A DNA stretch of 64,000 nucleotides from Ptiloglossa arizonensis (Eukaryota > Arthropoda > Insecta > Hymenoptera > Colletidae): the NCBI RefSeq assembly GCF_051014685.1, contig NC_135049.1, forward strand, positions 29,963,531-30,027,530. Direction: 5' to 3'. The notes under the pieces were generated by a model that saw only the letters and a program-made list of their open reading frames with translations, was not told where the DNA came from and did no database searches. Shown in pieces: positions 12,430 through 25,110 of this stretch. Position 1 is the first letter of the stretch, and the number at the start of each line of letters is the position of its first letter. Both the position numbers and the translations under genes were made by a program.

Positions 12430-12790
12430 ACCTTACCCTCGACGCGAACTCGAAGAAAAAAAATTCCAAAGGTGTTAAATCGCACGTCTTGACAACCAGT
12501 TGACGTCACCTCTTCGAAAAATTACACGTTGCGGAAATTTTGTCCGCGAAAGTGCGATCGTTTCGTTCGCTGCGTGGCAAGGAGCACCATCTTGTCGAAA
12601 CCAAATATCAGCCAAGTCAAGACCTTCCAATTGATGCCAGAAATAGCCGGTCGACGTGTCGCGATACTCTTTCCCATTCACAGTAACCACTTCGCCATCA
12701 TTTTGAAGAAAAATGGCCCAATTGCGCTTTTTTTTACAAAAAACTGCACCGAACGGTGACTCGTTGGATGCATTGGCAATTGTTCAACCT
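12430..12790 (-). pseudogene. Mariner transposase fragment, DD41D (rosa-like) type, broken
   Basis: Read on the minus strand from about 12790 down, three frames together give the catalytic-core landmarks of a mariner/IS630-class DDE transposase. In order they are an LPMHP segment, a degraded VTVWC-like patch (VTVRC), GPFF, VTVNGKEYRDT, DIWFRQDGAPCH (second catalytic Asp), RRGDVNW and CDLTPLEFFFF. The second Asp and the acidic residue after TPL are separated by about 41 residues, which points to the DD41D group. The terminal acidic residue reads Glu rather than the usual Asp. There are at least three frameshifts and an in-frame stop. The N-terminal DNA-binding part, the first catalytic Asp and the C-terminus are missing, and no inverted repeats were recognised. 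It is a dead insertion relic. Confidence 0.8.
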
Positions 12791-13384
12791 GTCATAAATT
12801 TTGTAAATTTATATACAACAATTTTGTTTATTCATAGTGCTTCTTGCTGGCACATGATTTCGAGGGAAACGATTACGAAGTAATCGTTGAAAAAGTAATC
12901 GTTAGCGTGAAAGATCGCGATTTTTCGCGATACACCTGAACAATTTTCACTCGTTCTTTCGCCGTGTACTTTTCCACGATCAATTTCCCATCTCTCTAGA
13001 TGACGTGTGTCGAGTTTCGTGTCGATCGGTTCGACGTTTGAAGAACAGCGCGAAATTGAAATCGACCGGTGACGATTGGGACAACCTGTGTTAAACTACT
13101 CCGTTCGTTGTTTCTCGAGGAAATTCTTGGCTACGGTCTCGAGGCGGGAGCTACTCGCCCGAGTTCGTTTCCACGGAGTCGAAAGTTCCAAATCGGATAA
13201 GGAGACGCGAGAAAGAAGCGTATTCACCGTGCATTACGCCCCGAGATTTCTCCGTTGGCGAATTCCATTCCGCGCGGTCGTTCCGCAGAAAGAATCGCCG
13301 ATATCTTGTCGCTCGAGACGACCTCGCGATGGGCTTGCGCGTTTTCTCGATATTTTCCACTTGGACCGGCTGCGACGTTACAAA

Positions 13385-14100
13385 TTTTCCACTATGACTA
13401 TTAACAATAATATTCTCGGTGGACAGAAACTGATGGAGCAGCGAACGATTTTATTTCCGTGCCTGGAAAGAAATAATAATAATATCTATTGCGACCAGAG
13501 CGTGTACAAAAAAGAAACAACAAGCGTTGTAACCCTTGCAATGCAACGTAGGTGTGAATGTATTTTCCACAGTGTGCATTTATTAATAATAATATTCTCG
13601 GTGGATAGAAACTGATGGAGCAGCGAACGATTTTATTTCCATGCCCGGAAAAAAATAATAATAATCGCTATTGCGACTAGAGCGTGTACAAAAACGAAAC
13701 AAAAAGCGTTGCAACGTAGGTGCGAATGTATTTTCCACAGTGAGTCTTTTATTAATAATAATATTCTCGGTGGATAGAAACTGATGGAGCAGCGAACGAT
13801 TTTATTTCCATGCCCGGAAAGAAATAATAATAATCTCTATTGCGACCAGAGCGTGTACAAAAACGAAACAACAAGCGTTGCAACGCTAGTGATGCAACAT
13901 AGGTGTGAATATATTTTCCACAGTAAGCCTTTTATTAATAATAATATTCTCGGTGGATAGACACTGATGGAGCAGCGAACGATTTTATTTTCGTGCACGG
14001 GAAAAAATAATAATAATAATCTATATTGCGACCAGAGCGTGCACAAAAACGAAACAAAAAGCGTTGCAACCCTCGTGATGCAACACAGTTGCGAATGTAT
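13385..14100 (+). repeat. Tandem repeat, ~169-183 bp, 4 copies
   Basis: ATTCTCGGTGGA recurs at 13412, 13594, 13763 and 13946. Each copy includes an AATAATAATAAT stretch and GAGCAGCGAACGATTTTATT. The two spacings (182/183 and 169) differ by an indel around TGTAACCCT. Confidence 0.93.
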
Positions 14101-14154
14101 GCTGATCGATACTGTAAAAGGTGGAGTTGGAAATTGAAAAAGATCCGGTGTTCC

Positions 14155-14570
14155 TCAGCTACGATAGGACACGTGTGTACCAATTTCTTCGACCAATTAT
14201 TCTTCTCTCCGTTAACGACACTATCGATAAATAAAGACTCGTGGAACAATGTACCGTCTTGGAATCCTTTGAAGGTGTTCCAACGCGAACGTGTTTCCCA
14301 ATTGATGTTACGAAAAGAAGAAAAGGAATCACGGGCGCAATTGAAAGAGATTCAGCGATCCATAATCACGATAGGCCGCGTTCACGCGTGTACCAGTTTC
14401 TTTGAGACGAAATTTTCCGCAATGGTAACGCTCTTTCGTTCGTCAATAACGATGCTACGATTACAATTGGAAGAACAGTGAACGGGGTTAATCGATTTGA
14501 AATTTTCCACGATGGTAATACTCTTCTGCTCGTCGATAATGATACGATCTATATCTTGGAGTAAAGACCG
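14155..14570 (+). repeat. Diverged ~207-bp direct duplication with an extra partial copy
   Basis: ACGATAGG...CGTGTACCA(A/G)TTTCTT near 14160 recurs near 14367. TTTTCC(G/A)C(A/G)ATGGTAA recurs near 14413 and 14504. Similarity is moderate. Confidence 0.5.
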
Positions 14571-16034
14571 CTTGCAACGGTGTTAATCGATGTTACAGAG
14601 AGGAATAAAGAAATGAAAAGAATAATCGGAAAAATGTCCGACAGTCCACGTGGTGGATGAGTTTCTTCCTAGGCGCGAAATAATTCGGCCATTGTCCTTG
14701 ACACGTGACGTCCCGCTCGGGCCGAGCAGAAGAAATTAGAGATTGTTCTTCGGAATTTAGAGCACGTGTCTATTTACAATATCGACGAGACGGCCCTAAG
14801 TGATTGGCCAATCCCCGATGTTCGATTAATTCGGCCACCGATTCCTCTCGAGCGAAACCTCCGGTCTCAGCTTGTCAATCGATCGGCAGTTCCGCGTTCG
14901 TTACAAAGCGTAATCGCGATGGTATACACTAACGTGGTACAGTTGCAACAAAATAGCACCCCACGGCCAAGGGTGGTTTCGAAAAGGGTCCATATCCCAG
15001 CGAGGGAACGAAGAAACTTTTACGCGCGAACGATAATGCGTTCAACCGAGCACAGTGGTTCTCACTCGTTTAACAGTCGACTTTCTTCTCCGCCGCGTTT
15101 CATATTGGATTTCACGGTTCACCTAACACCGAGTATTCGAAGGGTTGCGGAAAACCAGCTATCTCCATTTATTGCTCCAACCGAGTTAAGTTCGCAGAGG
15201 GATTATTTATTTTAACGGGGTAACTCGAAATTCGTTAACAAATTCTACGGTGCTCCGCTCGTTGGATTCGGTCTCCCTTTGTAGGAAGTGAACCAAACGA
15301 ATCGTTTCACTCGGTATCGCGAGAATGTTTAAAAAAAAAATGGATGGTGTTCTTTCCGTTGAATTCAATAGTTATGTAAATTCTGTGGTTTCTGTATTAA
15401 TCGTAGGATGAAACGGAAAGTCTTTTCGATGGAGACGAATTGAACGCACAGAGAGATCATTTGTTTAACGATAACGAGAAATTGATTAAGAAACGTATCA
15501 TCGCATAGTACCGTCTTTGTTACGTTTAATATATTACGCGAATTCCGTGGTTTTGATCGTACAATCGAACGAATGTCTTCTCGAATATTTATAAAATGCA
15601 ATTTATCAACGAAAAGAGCTGCGTCGTGACCTGCACTCGGGTGCATTCTTTACAGGTCCTGCGATGCACCCGGTTGAACAGATATAAGACGAATAACTTT
15701 TTATTAAATATTGAAATTTGAACCGTGGAACGAAGTACCTACTTTACAGATACCGTACGAATTAAAATTGAAACGAATCGTCCCTCAATCGTATCAAATT
15801 CTTTTCGTTGGTACTGTACCAGATATATTCTCGGAAGGTTCGAGGTTCTCTGTATTTATTCTCACGTACAGTGTGGGCAGGATTCATCGAATCGAGTGCG
15901 CAAACTATCGATCGTGGCGCGAAAGAACGTGTTCCAGGGATTAACGAAATTAGTGTTTCTTTCTAGAGGCTTGTATCGTTTTCTCGAGAGTAAAGAGGAA
16001 TTTAGGGGTTGCGCAAATCTTTCCTCAGTGGGAA

Positions 16035-16049
16035 CTCTCTCTCCCTCTT

Positions 16050-16093
<44 letters not shown>

Positions 16094-16097
16094 TCTC
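16035..16097 (+). repeat. (CTCTCTTT)n pyrimidine microsatellite
   Basis: A nearly pure C/T run of about 60 bases with a regular CTCTCTCTTT period of 10 bases. Confidence 0.95.
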
Positions 16098-16369
16098 GGA
16101 ACAGAGTGCCGTCTCCACGGAACCCCGAACCGAACCCTCGTTAGGTAAGCCTGTTGTTATGGTAAGAGGGTCGTACGCGTTCGCAGGATGTGACGGGGGT
16201 CGTATTGTCCCTGCAGGCGAGCGTTTTTATTTTCCGCTCGGGGAGAAAGCGCTCGCGGCCCGAGCCCCGAGCCCCGAGCCGCGGGCGCGCTTTTTACACG
16301 GGCGGACTCCCTCGTTTCTCGAACACAATACCAGCACAGTAATTTGAAAATGGTTTTCGAGGGGTTGCG

Positions 16370-17115
16370 ACCGAACGATTAAAGAAACTTTGGAATTTTC
16401 GTTCTGTCGCCTCTCCTCGAACCGATTCCCGTGCACGGCTAGACTCGAATCAGATTTCGTCGGACAGATTTAAAGAAACGAAATTATCGGATACAGGTAT
16501 CACGTTGGAACGATTACGAGATGTTTTCAAAGTCAATTCGCACCAGCTGAACCAACGTTCCTAGTTGAAATTAAATAAGTGGTTGGTATTATAACTAAAG
16601 CGCTACACGATCGAACGATTAGAAAAAAACTTTGGAATTTTCGTTCTGTCGCCTCTCCTGGAGTCGATTCCCATGTACGGTTAGACTCGAATCAGATTTC
16701 GTCGGACAAATTTAAAGAAACGAAATTATCGGATACAGGTATCACGTTGGAACGATTACGAAATGTTTTCAAAGTCAATTCGCACCAGCTGAACCAACGT
16801 TCCTAGTTGAAATTAAATAAGTGGTTGGTATTATAACTAAAGCGCTACACGATCGAACGATTAGAAAAAAACTTTGGAATTTTCGTTCTGTCGCCTCTCT
16901 TCGAGCCGATTTTCATGTACGAGTAGTCTCGAATCAGATTTCGTCGGACAAATTTAAAGAAACGAAATTCTCGGGTAGAAGTATCACGTTGCAACGATTA
17001 CGAGATGTTTTCAAAGTACAATTCGCACCAGCAATCTCGAGAGACACTGAACGAACGTTTCTAGTTGAAATTAAATAAATGGTTGGTATTACAATTAAAA
17101 CGCTACACGGTCTAG
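16370..17115 (+). repeat. Tandem repeat, 242 bp, 3 copies
   Basis: AACTTTGGAATTTTCG recurs at 16385, 16628 and 16870. Copies are nearly identical over the first two units, including TGGTTGGTATTATAACTAAA. The third has a short extra segment near 17037. Confidence 0.95.
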
Positions 17116-18394
17116 AGATTCGAAAAAAAAGAATCGAGGAAAATCGTTTTCCCGTGCGATAACCGTGCTCTTTGCGACGCGTTTTTCTTCGTCCTGCGAT
17201 CGCATGTCCGCTTCGAATTAACGCGCGCACCCTGTACTCGCGCGAGCCCCCCTCGAGGGTTCGGGTATACCGGGTGTCGTGCAACACGCGATGCCTCGTT
17301 TAGCGATTCAGACAGAACCCGTTTTTCTCGAGACACCGCTGCCATTTCCCGAGTCGTCGCTGAAATTTATTTTCGTTCTTTCGAACTTCAATCCGGCTCG
17401 AGAAATTTTCTAGATTTCGATCATCGAAAATCTCCAATGAGTCAACATCTCGCGTTCACACTGATCGTTCGAATCGAAAGAATATCGTTGGATAAATAAT
17501 GTTTACCAAATGCAAAGGAAATGGAAAATTGAAATTCGCTCGTGTACGCTCGATCTTTCCCGATTACACGAACCAATTGGAAGATTCCCGGTTCCCTTTG
17601 TTCCGCGCGACATTTGGCCCTCTTCAACATCTGGCGTAGCATCGGCCTATTTATGGATTCTAATTATCACGATTCCGGTTGTATCGCACTCAACGAGCAA
17701 TCTCCAGCTCGATCGTGGTGCTTCTAGGGCCGAATCGTCTTCGCGTTCGCGGCGGGAATACCCGATAGAACACACCGGGAGCGTGTTTTACCCCGCGTGC
17801 ATCAGGATCGTGAATAATTTCCGTCCAGAGTCTCGACAAAGCCCACGTTTAATCTTGACACGGCTGTTCGCGGTCCGTATCTTCTAAAAATAATGCGAAG
17901 GTCGATTAGCGAGCAGAAGAGGCTGCGTGCAAGAGCCTGAAACCAGGAAATTTGTCATCGCCGTTTAAAGAGCGACTTCACGAATCGTGTACGTCGTTGT
18001 CGCGTATACCTCTTTGCCACCGTGGCAGAGGTGTGTTCAAAGCTGTACTCGTTACGCAAATCGGGACACATCCAGTTCTCGGAGGTTCGAGATATCGGCG
18101 TGTGCGCGCGCCAATGGGAAAAGGAACACCGGGAATCATCGTCGATCCTCGTGTTTCAGGAAAGAGAGTCCTTCCCCGTGCACCCTGTCCGGTGTTCGAT
18201 GCAACGCGGAGCTAAATCACGGGACGCGCGTTTAAATCACACGAGCACCGCGCGTATCGTGGGACACGTCCGGTCCTGTAAAAATAACTCCTCCCGACGG
18301 TAACGAACGAGCTACCGTGATTTTACGCCGCGTCCGACTTGCAGAACCTTTTTTTTTTTTTTTTCCGCTACGTTTTTCTGCGACCTGAAATTAA

Positions 18395-19205
18395 TTTTTA
18401 CAGGTCTCCCGGATGGACCTCCGATGAGTTATTAGAGCACAAAGGATATTGCGTAGAATTTTATACGGTAGATTTTTCTTTGTGTCTTTAAATTCATTTT
18501 TCCGGATGGACCTCCGATGAGTTATTAGACTGCAAAGGATATTGTACAGAATTTTCTATTGTAGATTTTTCTTTGTGACCATAAATTCATTTGTACAATT
18601 TTTTTGGCTGGATCTTCGATGAGTTGTTACAGCACGAAGGATATTGTGTAGAATATTCTACGGTAGATTTTTCTTTGTGACTTTAAATCCATTTTCATAA
18701 TTTTTCCGGGTGGATCTCTAATGAGTTATTATAGCGCAAAGGATATTGCGTAGAATTTTTCTTTGTGACCTTAAATCCATTTTCATAATTTTCCTGGATG
18801 AACCTCCAATGAGTTATTATAGTGCAAAGTATATTGGGTAGAATTTTCTACAGTAGATTTTCCTTTGTGACCTTAAATCCATTTTCATAATTTTCCTGGA
18901 TGGACCTCCAATGAGTTATTATAGTGCAAAGTATATTGAGTAGAATTTTCTACAGTAGATTTTTCTTTGCGACCCTAAATCCATTTTCATAATATTTCTG
19001 GATGAACCACCAATGAGTTGCTATAGGACAAAGGATATCGTATAGAACTATCTACAGTAGATTTTTCTTTGTGACCTTAAATTAATTTTCACAAATTTCC
19101 CGGATAGACCTCCAATGAGTTATTATATCGCAAAGAATATTGTGTAGAATTTTCTACAATAGGCTTTCCTTTGTGACTTTAAATTAATTTTCACAATTTG
19201 TCCTT
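18395..19205 (+). repeat. Tandem array, ~102 bp, 8 copies
   Basis: The landmark (G/A)ATGAGTT(A/G)TTA recurs at 18423, 18516, 18618, 18720, 18808, 18910, 19012 and 19114. The shared block is GATTTTTCTTTGTGACC followed by TTAAAT. Spacing is mostly exactly 102, with two shorter units of 93 and 88. Confidence 0.95.
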
Positions 19206-22140
19206 ACATCGTCATTATAAATTGAGTAGACTTCGATACATTGACACGTCTCTCCGTAGAACGTTATCGAAGACTTTTTGCACTAATCGATGGCGCGAAA
19301 GTGTTGATTTTCCTGCTATCTATGAGTCACCCTACGAATGCTCTACGTAATCTTGTATTACGTACCCGATAATGAGACAGCGCTCTCTTTCAAGGAATTC
19401 TACGCATACCTGAATCTGAATTCCGTTTCTACCCTATATACCGTTCCCGTGAACTGCGCCGCTCTGCTTAATTAATGAAAGGAACTTTGAACATCTTGTC
19501 TTTAACGAAGATAACGAATCATCCGTCTTCTGTTGTATACCTTACGCACACCGTACCAATCTTCGCTAATTAATTAAATTCGTCCCACATGCTTCGCGAT
19601 ATATTATATTTTGTTAAAATCTCGACCGATATAACATCTATCGCATCGACCGGAGTTTATCGTTCACAATAGATTCGATACCGATCGAAGGACAATGGCT
19701 ACACTTTGAAACCACTGTTCCAATCGTTGTTAATTCTTTCTAACGAAGGGTCGCTCGAAGGGACCACCGTGTAGTCTTGTTCCGCGGAGAAGAGAAAATT
19801 TCGAATCGATAATGGACGCGTTATCGGCCAGCTCCGCGAAGCAAACTAGTTATCGAACTCGATAACAGCGCCGAAAGTTCTTCACGGAGTCGGTGATGTT
19901 TATTATGTCCGCACGGTAACAGAGAATATTCGACAAAGGCGCGAAGTTTTCTCGTTAACTCGTCGCTGCGCGTGGTGGGAAAAAATGGCGGGAAAAGAAA
20001 ACTCCTCCGAGTGGACAAAAGGGACGCGTGGAAGAAAGAAGGGAGGGGGCGCGGCGAGGGTTGCAGGGTCCACCGAAAATTAAACTCGACTTCCAGCGTT
20101 CGTTGTTCGACCGGATAACGCAAACAAGTAATTAAAAGTTCGGGCCGGTCGGTTCGTTTGTCGAGATCGGAGGACGGGTATCGCTAATCGAATTCGTTTC
20201 CCGACAAAAATTCAGTCGAACGAAATAAAGGATCGATCGGCATCGAAGCTATTTCATTTTCGAAGCCCGTTGTTCGCAACGACGATGAATCGCGCTTCGT
20301 GTTTTCTCCACGATTATTTACAAACGGAGTTACCGATAATAATTATCCTCGAACAAGATTCCGGGTCGTAGATTCGAACAGGCTTCGAAAATCATTGTAG
20401 AATTCGTATTTAAATTGAAAAATAAAAATTAAAAGAAAAACAGATCCTCTCCGGAAGCTTTGAATCCATCGCAGAGACTTTACCGAATTTAAAACTCCCA
20501 CGTTTCGATTGACGGTGGGTTTACAATATTTCCCTATGTACGGATCCTTCGTAAATATTATCTCAGGACGGTCGTGTTCCACGGAACGATTATCAATTCA
20601 AGTCAGAGAGGCTAGTAATTATATTTTGCACGGTGCCTTTCGTGGAAAGGTTGTTCCACTCGCATTCGTCGATTTCAGCTTCGCGATTGGACAAAGAGGA
20701 CACTCCGGGCGCCCCGATCGCTGAATAACTTATTCGACGAAAGGAGAGAGAGAAGATTTCTAGCCTCCCGATCCAATAGTCCGTATAAACGATTCTCTTT
20801 CGTTCTCTCTAAAAAATTTCGCAAGCCTCGGGTCACAGCGGGTTGGTCGTAGAAAAAATCCAAGAGAAGCTCGTCTTTCGGCGAGCGCTTTATCCGCCGT
20901 TTGTAAAGCGCGAGGTATTCGAAACTTATCTTCGTTTGCACCGGCTGATTCATCGAGATACATATCGAATCCGAACAAAAGACTCGTCGACGATGACGCT
21001 CGATAAGATTCGTGCTCTTTCTCGGTGAAAATGCAAAGACGAGTGGAACCAGAACGAAAACATTATTATTAGTCCCTGGCCGCGCGCGTCTTTATCTCTC
21101 TCTTATCGTGCTTTGCTCCTCTCCCTGTTACTTTTCGCTCTTATTGTTCTCTTTAATTATTCCTGCTACTTCGTGGAAAAACTCGTGCTTCGTTATTTCT
21201 TATCAATAATACGACTTTTCGCGACATTTTCCTAGCAGAGTACACTTCCCCGAAGTAATCTTTTCAATTAAATCGACAGAATTTTAAATCGTTGATTCGT
21301 CGCTAAAAATGTTCGTTCAACCGATAAATTGTACAAAGCACTGGAAAAGTATCTACGCGTTATTAACGAACGGTTATAAAAAATATCCGAACGTTCAGAG
21401 ACGAATTGAACGTTATAAGGAATGGATACGGAAAAGAACAAATCGGTGGAGTGTTCTCGCGTTGAGAAAAAAAATGGAGTCTACTTTGAATTTGAGAAAT
21501 TCGTACGGTTCCTCGACGAGCGTTTCCACCGTGGTTGAATCGAAACACCAGGATCGATATCGAGACAAATGAAAGCGAGAACGTGCTCGATCGGTGGGGA
21601 AAATTTCTTCGTGCGGAGATTTTTCAATTTCCTGCGACCGTTTCTGTTTCGCTCACCGGAGACAGAGGCCTCGTTTCCGGCCACATCCGAGGAATAGTTT
21701 GTCGTTTCATAGGGAATCAATACAGTGTCTGCGGGAGATAAGGATGTTTTTCGATGATACGTGACCGTTGCGAAATAACGCGAATAATGACAACTCGGAG
21801 GACGTTGGACTAGATGCTCCGGTAACTGTCACTGCCCCTCTAATCGTCGCTCGAATCACTCGACGAAACGATGTACGATGAATCGCGATCAAATCACGCG
21901 AATTGAATTGGCAATATTGTTACGAATCGTTTCCATTCGAGTGGCAATTTTTCAAGCGATACGAACGTTGGACTTGGTTGCACGTTTTCGATTAATCGGT
22001 GATCGATTCGTCGTATTTAAAGTCTGAATAAATTTTCGCGAACGAAAGAGACGTTAAACGATGATATTGTGCTCCAAAATAATTGGAACGTTCGAAAATA
22101 ATCGAACGAAGTTATGTCTGGTCTAACGGGAAAAATAAAT
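19206..22140. other. Unique non-coding stretch
   Basis: About 2.9 kb between two repeat clusters. It is AT-moderate with scattered homopolymers and no array, transposon or convincing coding signal. Confidence 0.5.
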
Positions 22141-22146
22141 CGAATA

Positions 22147-22223
22147 TTGTTCATAAAATTTATTGAACAGTACAGTACTAGGTTGCTCGATAAGTTTTAT
22201 CGAACAAAATTTATCGAACAACC
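22147..22223. mobile_element. Twin mariner-end palindromes (minimal MITE)
   Basis: Two adjacent near-perfect palindromes. 22147-22170 has TTGTTCATAAAATTTA against its inverse. 22181-22223 is a 43-bp TA-flanked element that is essentially a left end (GGTTGCTCGATAAGTTTTA) joined to an inverted right end (ending TTATCGAACAACC). The end sequence resembles mariner termini. There is no room for coding sequence. Confidence 0.55.
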
Positions 22224-22229
22224 TATTAT

Positions 22230-22570
22230 TCTTATATATCGAGGGTAGATCAAGGTAGATACGTATTCTTAAAATATCTTATATATCAACCTATTCTTCT
22301 TATTCTGGTATATCAAGTTTAAAGTACTAACTACAATACACCAGCAACACACGTTACTTCTAGATACATATTCTTATATATCTTATACATCAACCTATTC
22401 TTCTTATTCTGGTGTATCAAGTATAAAAAAAACAACTACTACTGTTACTACTGTTACTTCTAGATACATATTCTTATATATCTTATACATCAACCTATTC
22501 TTCTCATTCTGGTATATCGAGTATAGAGTACTAACTACAATACACCAGCAACACCCGTTACTTCTCCCAT
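22230..22570 (+). repeat. Tandem repeat, ~100-105 bp, 3 copies, AT-rich
   Basis: AGATAC(A/G)TATTCTTA recurs at 22257, 22362 and 22462, followed by CAACCTATTCTTCT and TCTGGT(A/G)TATC. The array begins directly right of the twin mariner-end palindromes. Confidence 0.9.
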
Positions 22571-24484
22571 TGGTCTCACACTGGCTTCCCCCGTATCTTC
22601 CGCGCGGAATTCGGCTTATTTTTCTGGCCACGCGGGGTTAAACGGGAGCTGGCTGAGAGAAAAAGGAAGCTGCCACGAGGTTAAATAGACAGAGCAGAGG
22701 AAAAAGTGGAAAGACAGAGCGGAGCGGAGCAAATAGACAAAGCGAGAGTAAACGACCAAGGCGTAGAAAGAACCGAATAGGAGAAAAACGACCGAGTGAA
22801 AGAGAAAGATAAAATAAATATACAGAGTAAAGGGAACCATCGGTGTAAAGATGGACCGTCCAATGGTATTCTAGAATTATTGCGCGTCGAAAGGAGACCA
22901 ACCGATCGTGCAAGGGGAGAGGAAGGACCCTGTAAATAAATTCCGCGGGAAGAAAAATTCCCGCGATAAGGTTAATCCGTTAAACGAGCCGAAATAATTT
23001 CAGCTCCTCCGTTTCGTATTCCAGGATTATCGTCCCTCTCCGCGAGACTGTTATTGCCTCTCTCTGACCACCCATCGCCGGTTTTCTGGAAAATAGAAAC
23101 AGCTGGAAAATGCCCTCGGTTACTCGATAAACGCCCAGTTGGTTCCCGAATCGGTTTAGGAACACCTACGGTGGAAATTGTTCTTGTTTCTTACCTATCT
23201 GTCCGTTAACGCTGGAACTACCGACAGATTTCGTAACAGTGAGGTATACCTTGTACATGTATCTAGAAGAGAATATCGATCGACGAGGAAAAAGAAGAGT
23301 TTGTAAAATCGATCTCACGCGCGGAACAGAAAACTCGTAACGTCTTTGGAATGAAATTTCAAGTAAATTTTATTACGAAAGCGGTTAAAAACCGGTGATT
23401 TCGACCGGTTGGTGGATCCAGCGTTAACGCATGATATTTCCCGATCGAAAATTCGTATACATCGATGCGACACAGTGTACTCGCGACCGCAGCGTGGGAG
23501 GCACGAAACAACGCGTCGTAACGAACGCGAACGAAGACACATCGTGGTGTTAATTAACGCGAGCGTCATTGTCGGTAACGCGATACGAGCGAAAAAGCGA
23601 CCGTGTCGTAAAATTTATCGTAATTTTTCCATCGCGCCGTGGAACACGAAACGCATCTCGATTCTTACGCTGGATGCTTGCATTCGCTCGCTCGCGTCTA
23701 TTTTAATTTCGAAACGCCTCCGCGCGTGATCCTCGCTGTGGATAAAAGAAAGAAAAGGTATCGCCACCTCCTCGGGGAGGGCGGAATACGATTTACGATT
23801 GTGGGAGGGAGGGTTGGCGGTGGTGGTGTTCTCGTTGCTCACGGTGGGTAGAAACTTATTCGTGAACACGTAAGAATGATTAATACGGGTTATTTCCAAC
23901 CGCGACCGTCCCGCTCCCGCGAAGAAAGCAACGCGAGCTGTTTGGGTGTACGAGCTCGGAGATGGATATAGCAGCCTCATAAATATACGATGCGCGTCCC
24001 ATTGACGGATATGCAGCTTCGCTCGCGTTCGATGAAAAAATAATCTCGTCGAGCAGGGCCTCGTCCTCGTCCCGACGAGCCAAACACCGCGTTAACGAAC
24101 ACGGAAAGACCGCGCGAGTATTAGAATAGTAATCTTGAACGGTGTACGTAGGGGTACGTCTCGTCGTCTGGGATGCAAACGAACGGTCTGGGAGACGGTG
24201 AGTTTCGACGCTACGAATGTCGCACCGAGTATCTCGGGAGTCGTTACTTTCGGGATAAATTTAATACTTTAATTGCGTGGATTCGTCGTCGGTGGCGTTT
24301 AAGGAAAGGCGTGGCTCGAATCCAGCCACGGGGAACACGAGTTTCACTACGAGTTCACACCGAGTGGTATTTATTCTATTCTGCTTCGATCTGGATTGTT
24401 AATTGTTTTATTAGGAGTAAAGTATAGTGTTGTGGAAACTATGCAAGTTTACAGCGATCTATACTTTTTACTGTTATTTCAATA

Positions 24485-25110
24485 TGCAAGGATACCGAAC
24501 CCTTCGAGGTTCAGAACCACTGTAAAGGAACCAACCCTGTCCCCTTTTGAAACTACAAATTTCTGTGAGCAACTTTTTGTACATAGTTTGATGATGATAT
24601 TTTTGGTCCACTCTTTCGACTTTCGTTCGAGAAAAGTCGAGCGAAACCGAGGTTTCTGAAGAAGAACGTGGAATTGAAAATCGAGGTTCGATACCATCGC
24701 GAAGGAACTATCCCTTTCCATCTTACGGCCCTTCCAAAACCGTACAAATTTCTGTAAGCAATTTTTTTTGAATATCACGAGAGGGTACCAACCTCTTCGA
24801 GGGTTCTGCACCGTCGAGAGAAAAGAGGTTCAGTACCACAGTAAAGGAACCAACCCTGTCCCCTTTTGAAACTGTACAAATTTCTGCAAGCAACTTTTTG
24901 TACACATCGGAGAGGATGTTAACCCCTTTGATGATATTTTTGGTCCACTCTTTCGGCTTTCGCTCGAGAAAAGTCGAGGTCCCTGTCGAAACTGTGCAAC
25001 TCTTCCACGGGCGATATTTTGCACGAGATCCGGGAGAAGATCTCAAAAGTATCGGTCGCATCGAAACGTGGAATTGAAAAATTCCAACCACTATTTCTTC
25101 AAGGTGTTTA
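24485..25110 (+). repeat. ~160-bp tandem units organised as ~320-bp dimers
   Basis: GGAACCAACCCTGTCCCC occurs at 24527 and 24846 (319 apart), with TTTTTGGTCCACTCTTTCG after each. Between them lies a weaker unit with GGAACTATCCCTTTCCATC and a TACAAATTTCTGTAAGCAA segment. Dimers are therefore more alike than neighbouring monomers. Confidence 0.85.

Noticed and set aside
14766..15215. 149-codon + strand frame
   Set aside because: The sequence looks protein-like in places but matches no family I know and has no splice or regulatory support.
24300..24330. TCGAATCC flanked by GTGGC/GCCAC, resembling a tRNA T-arm
   Set aside because: No A box, anticodon arm or acceptor stem at the right distance.
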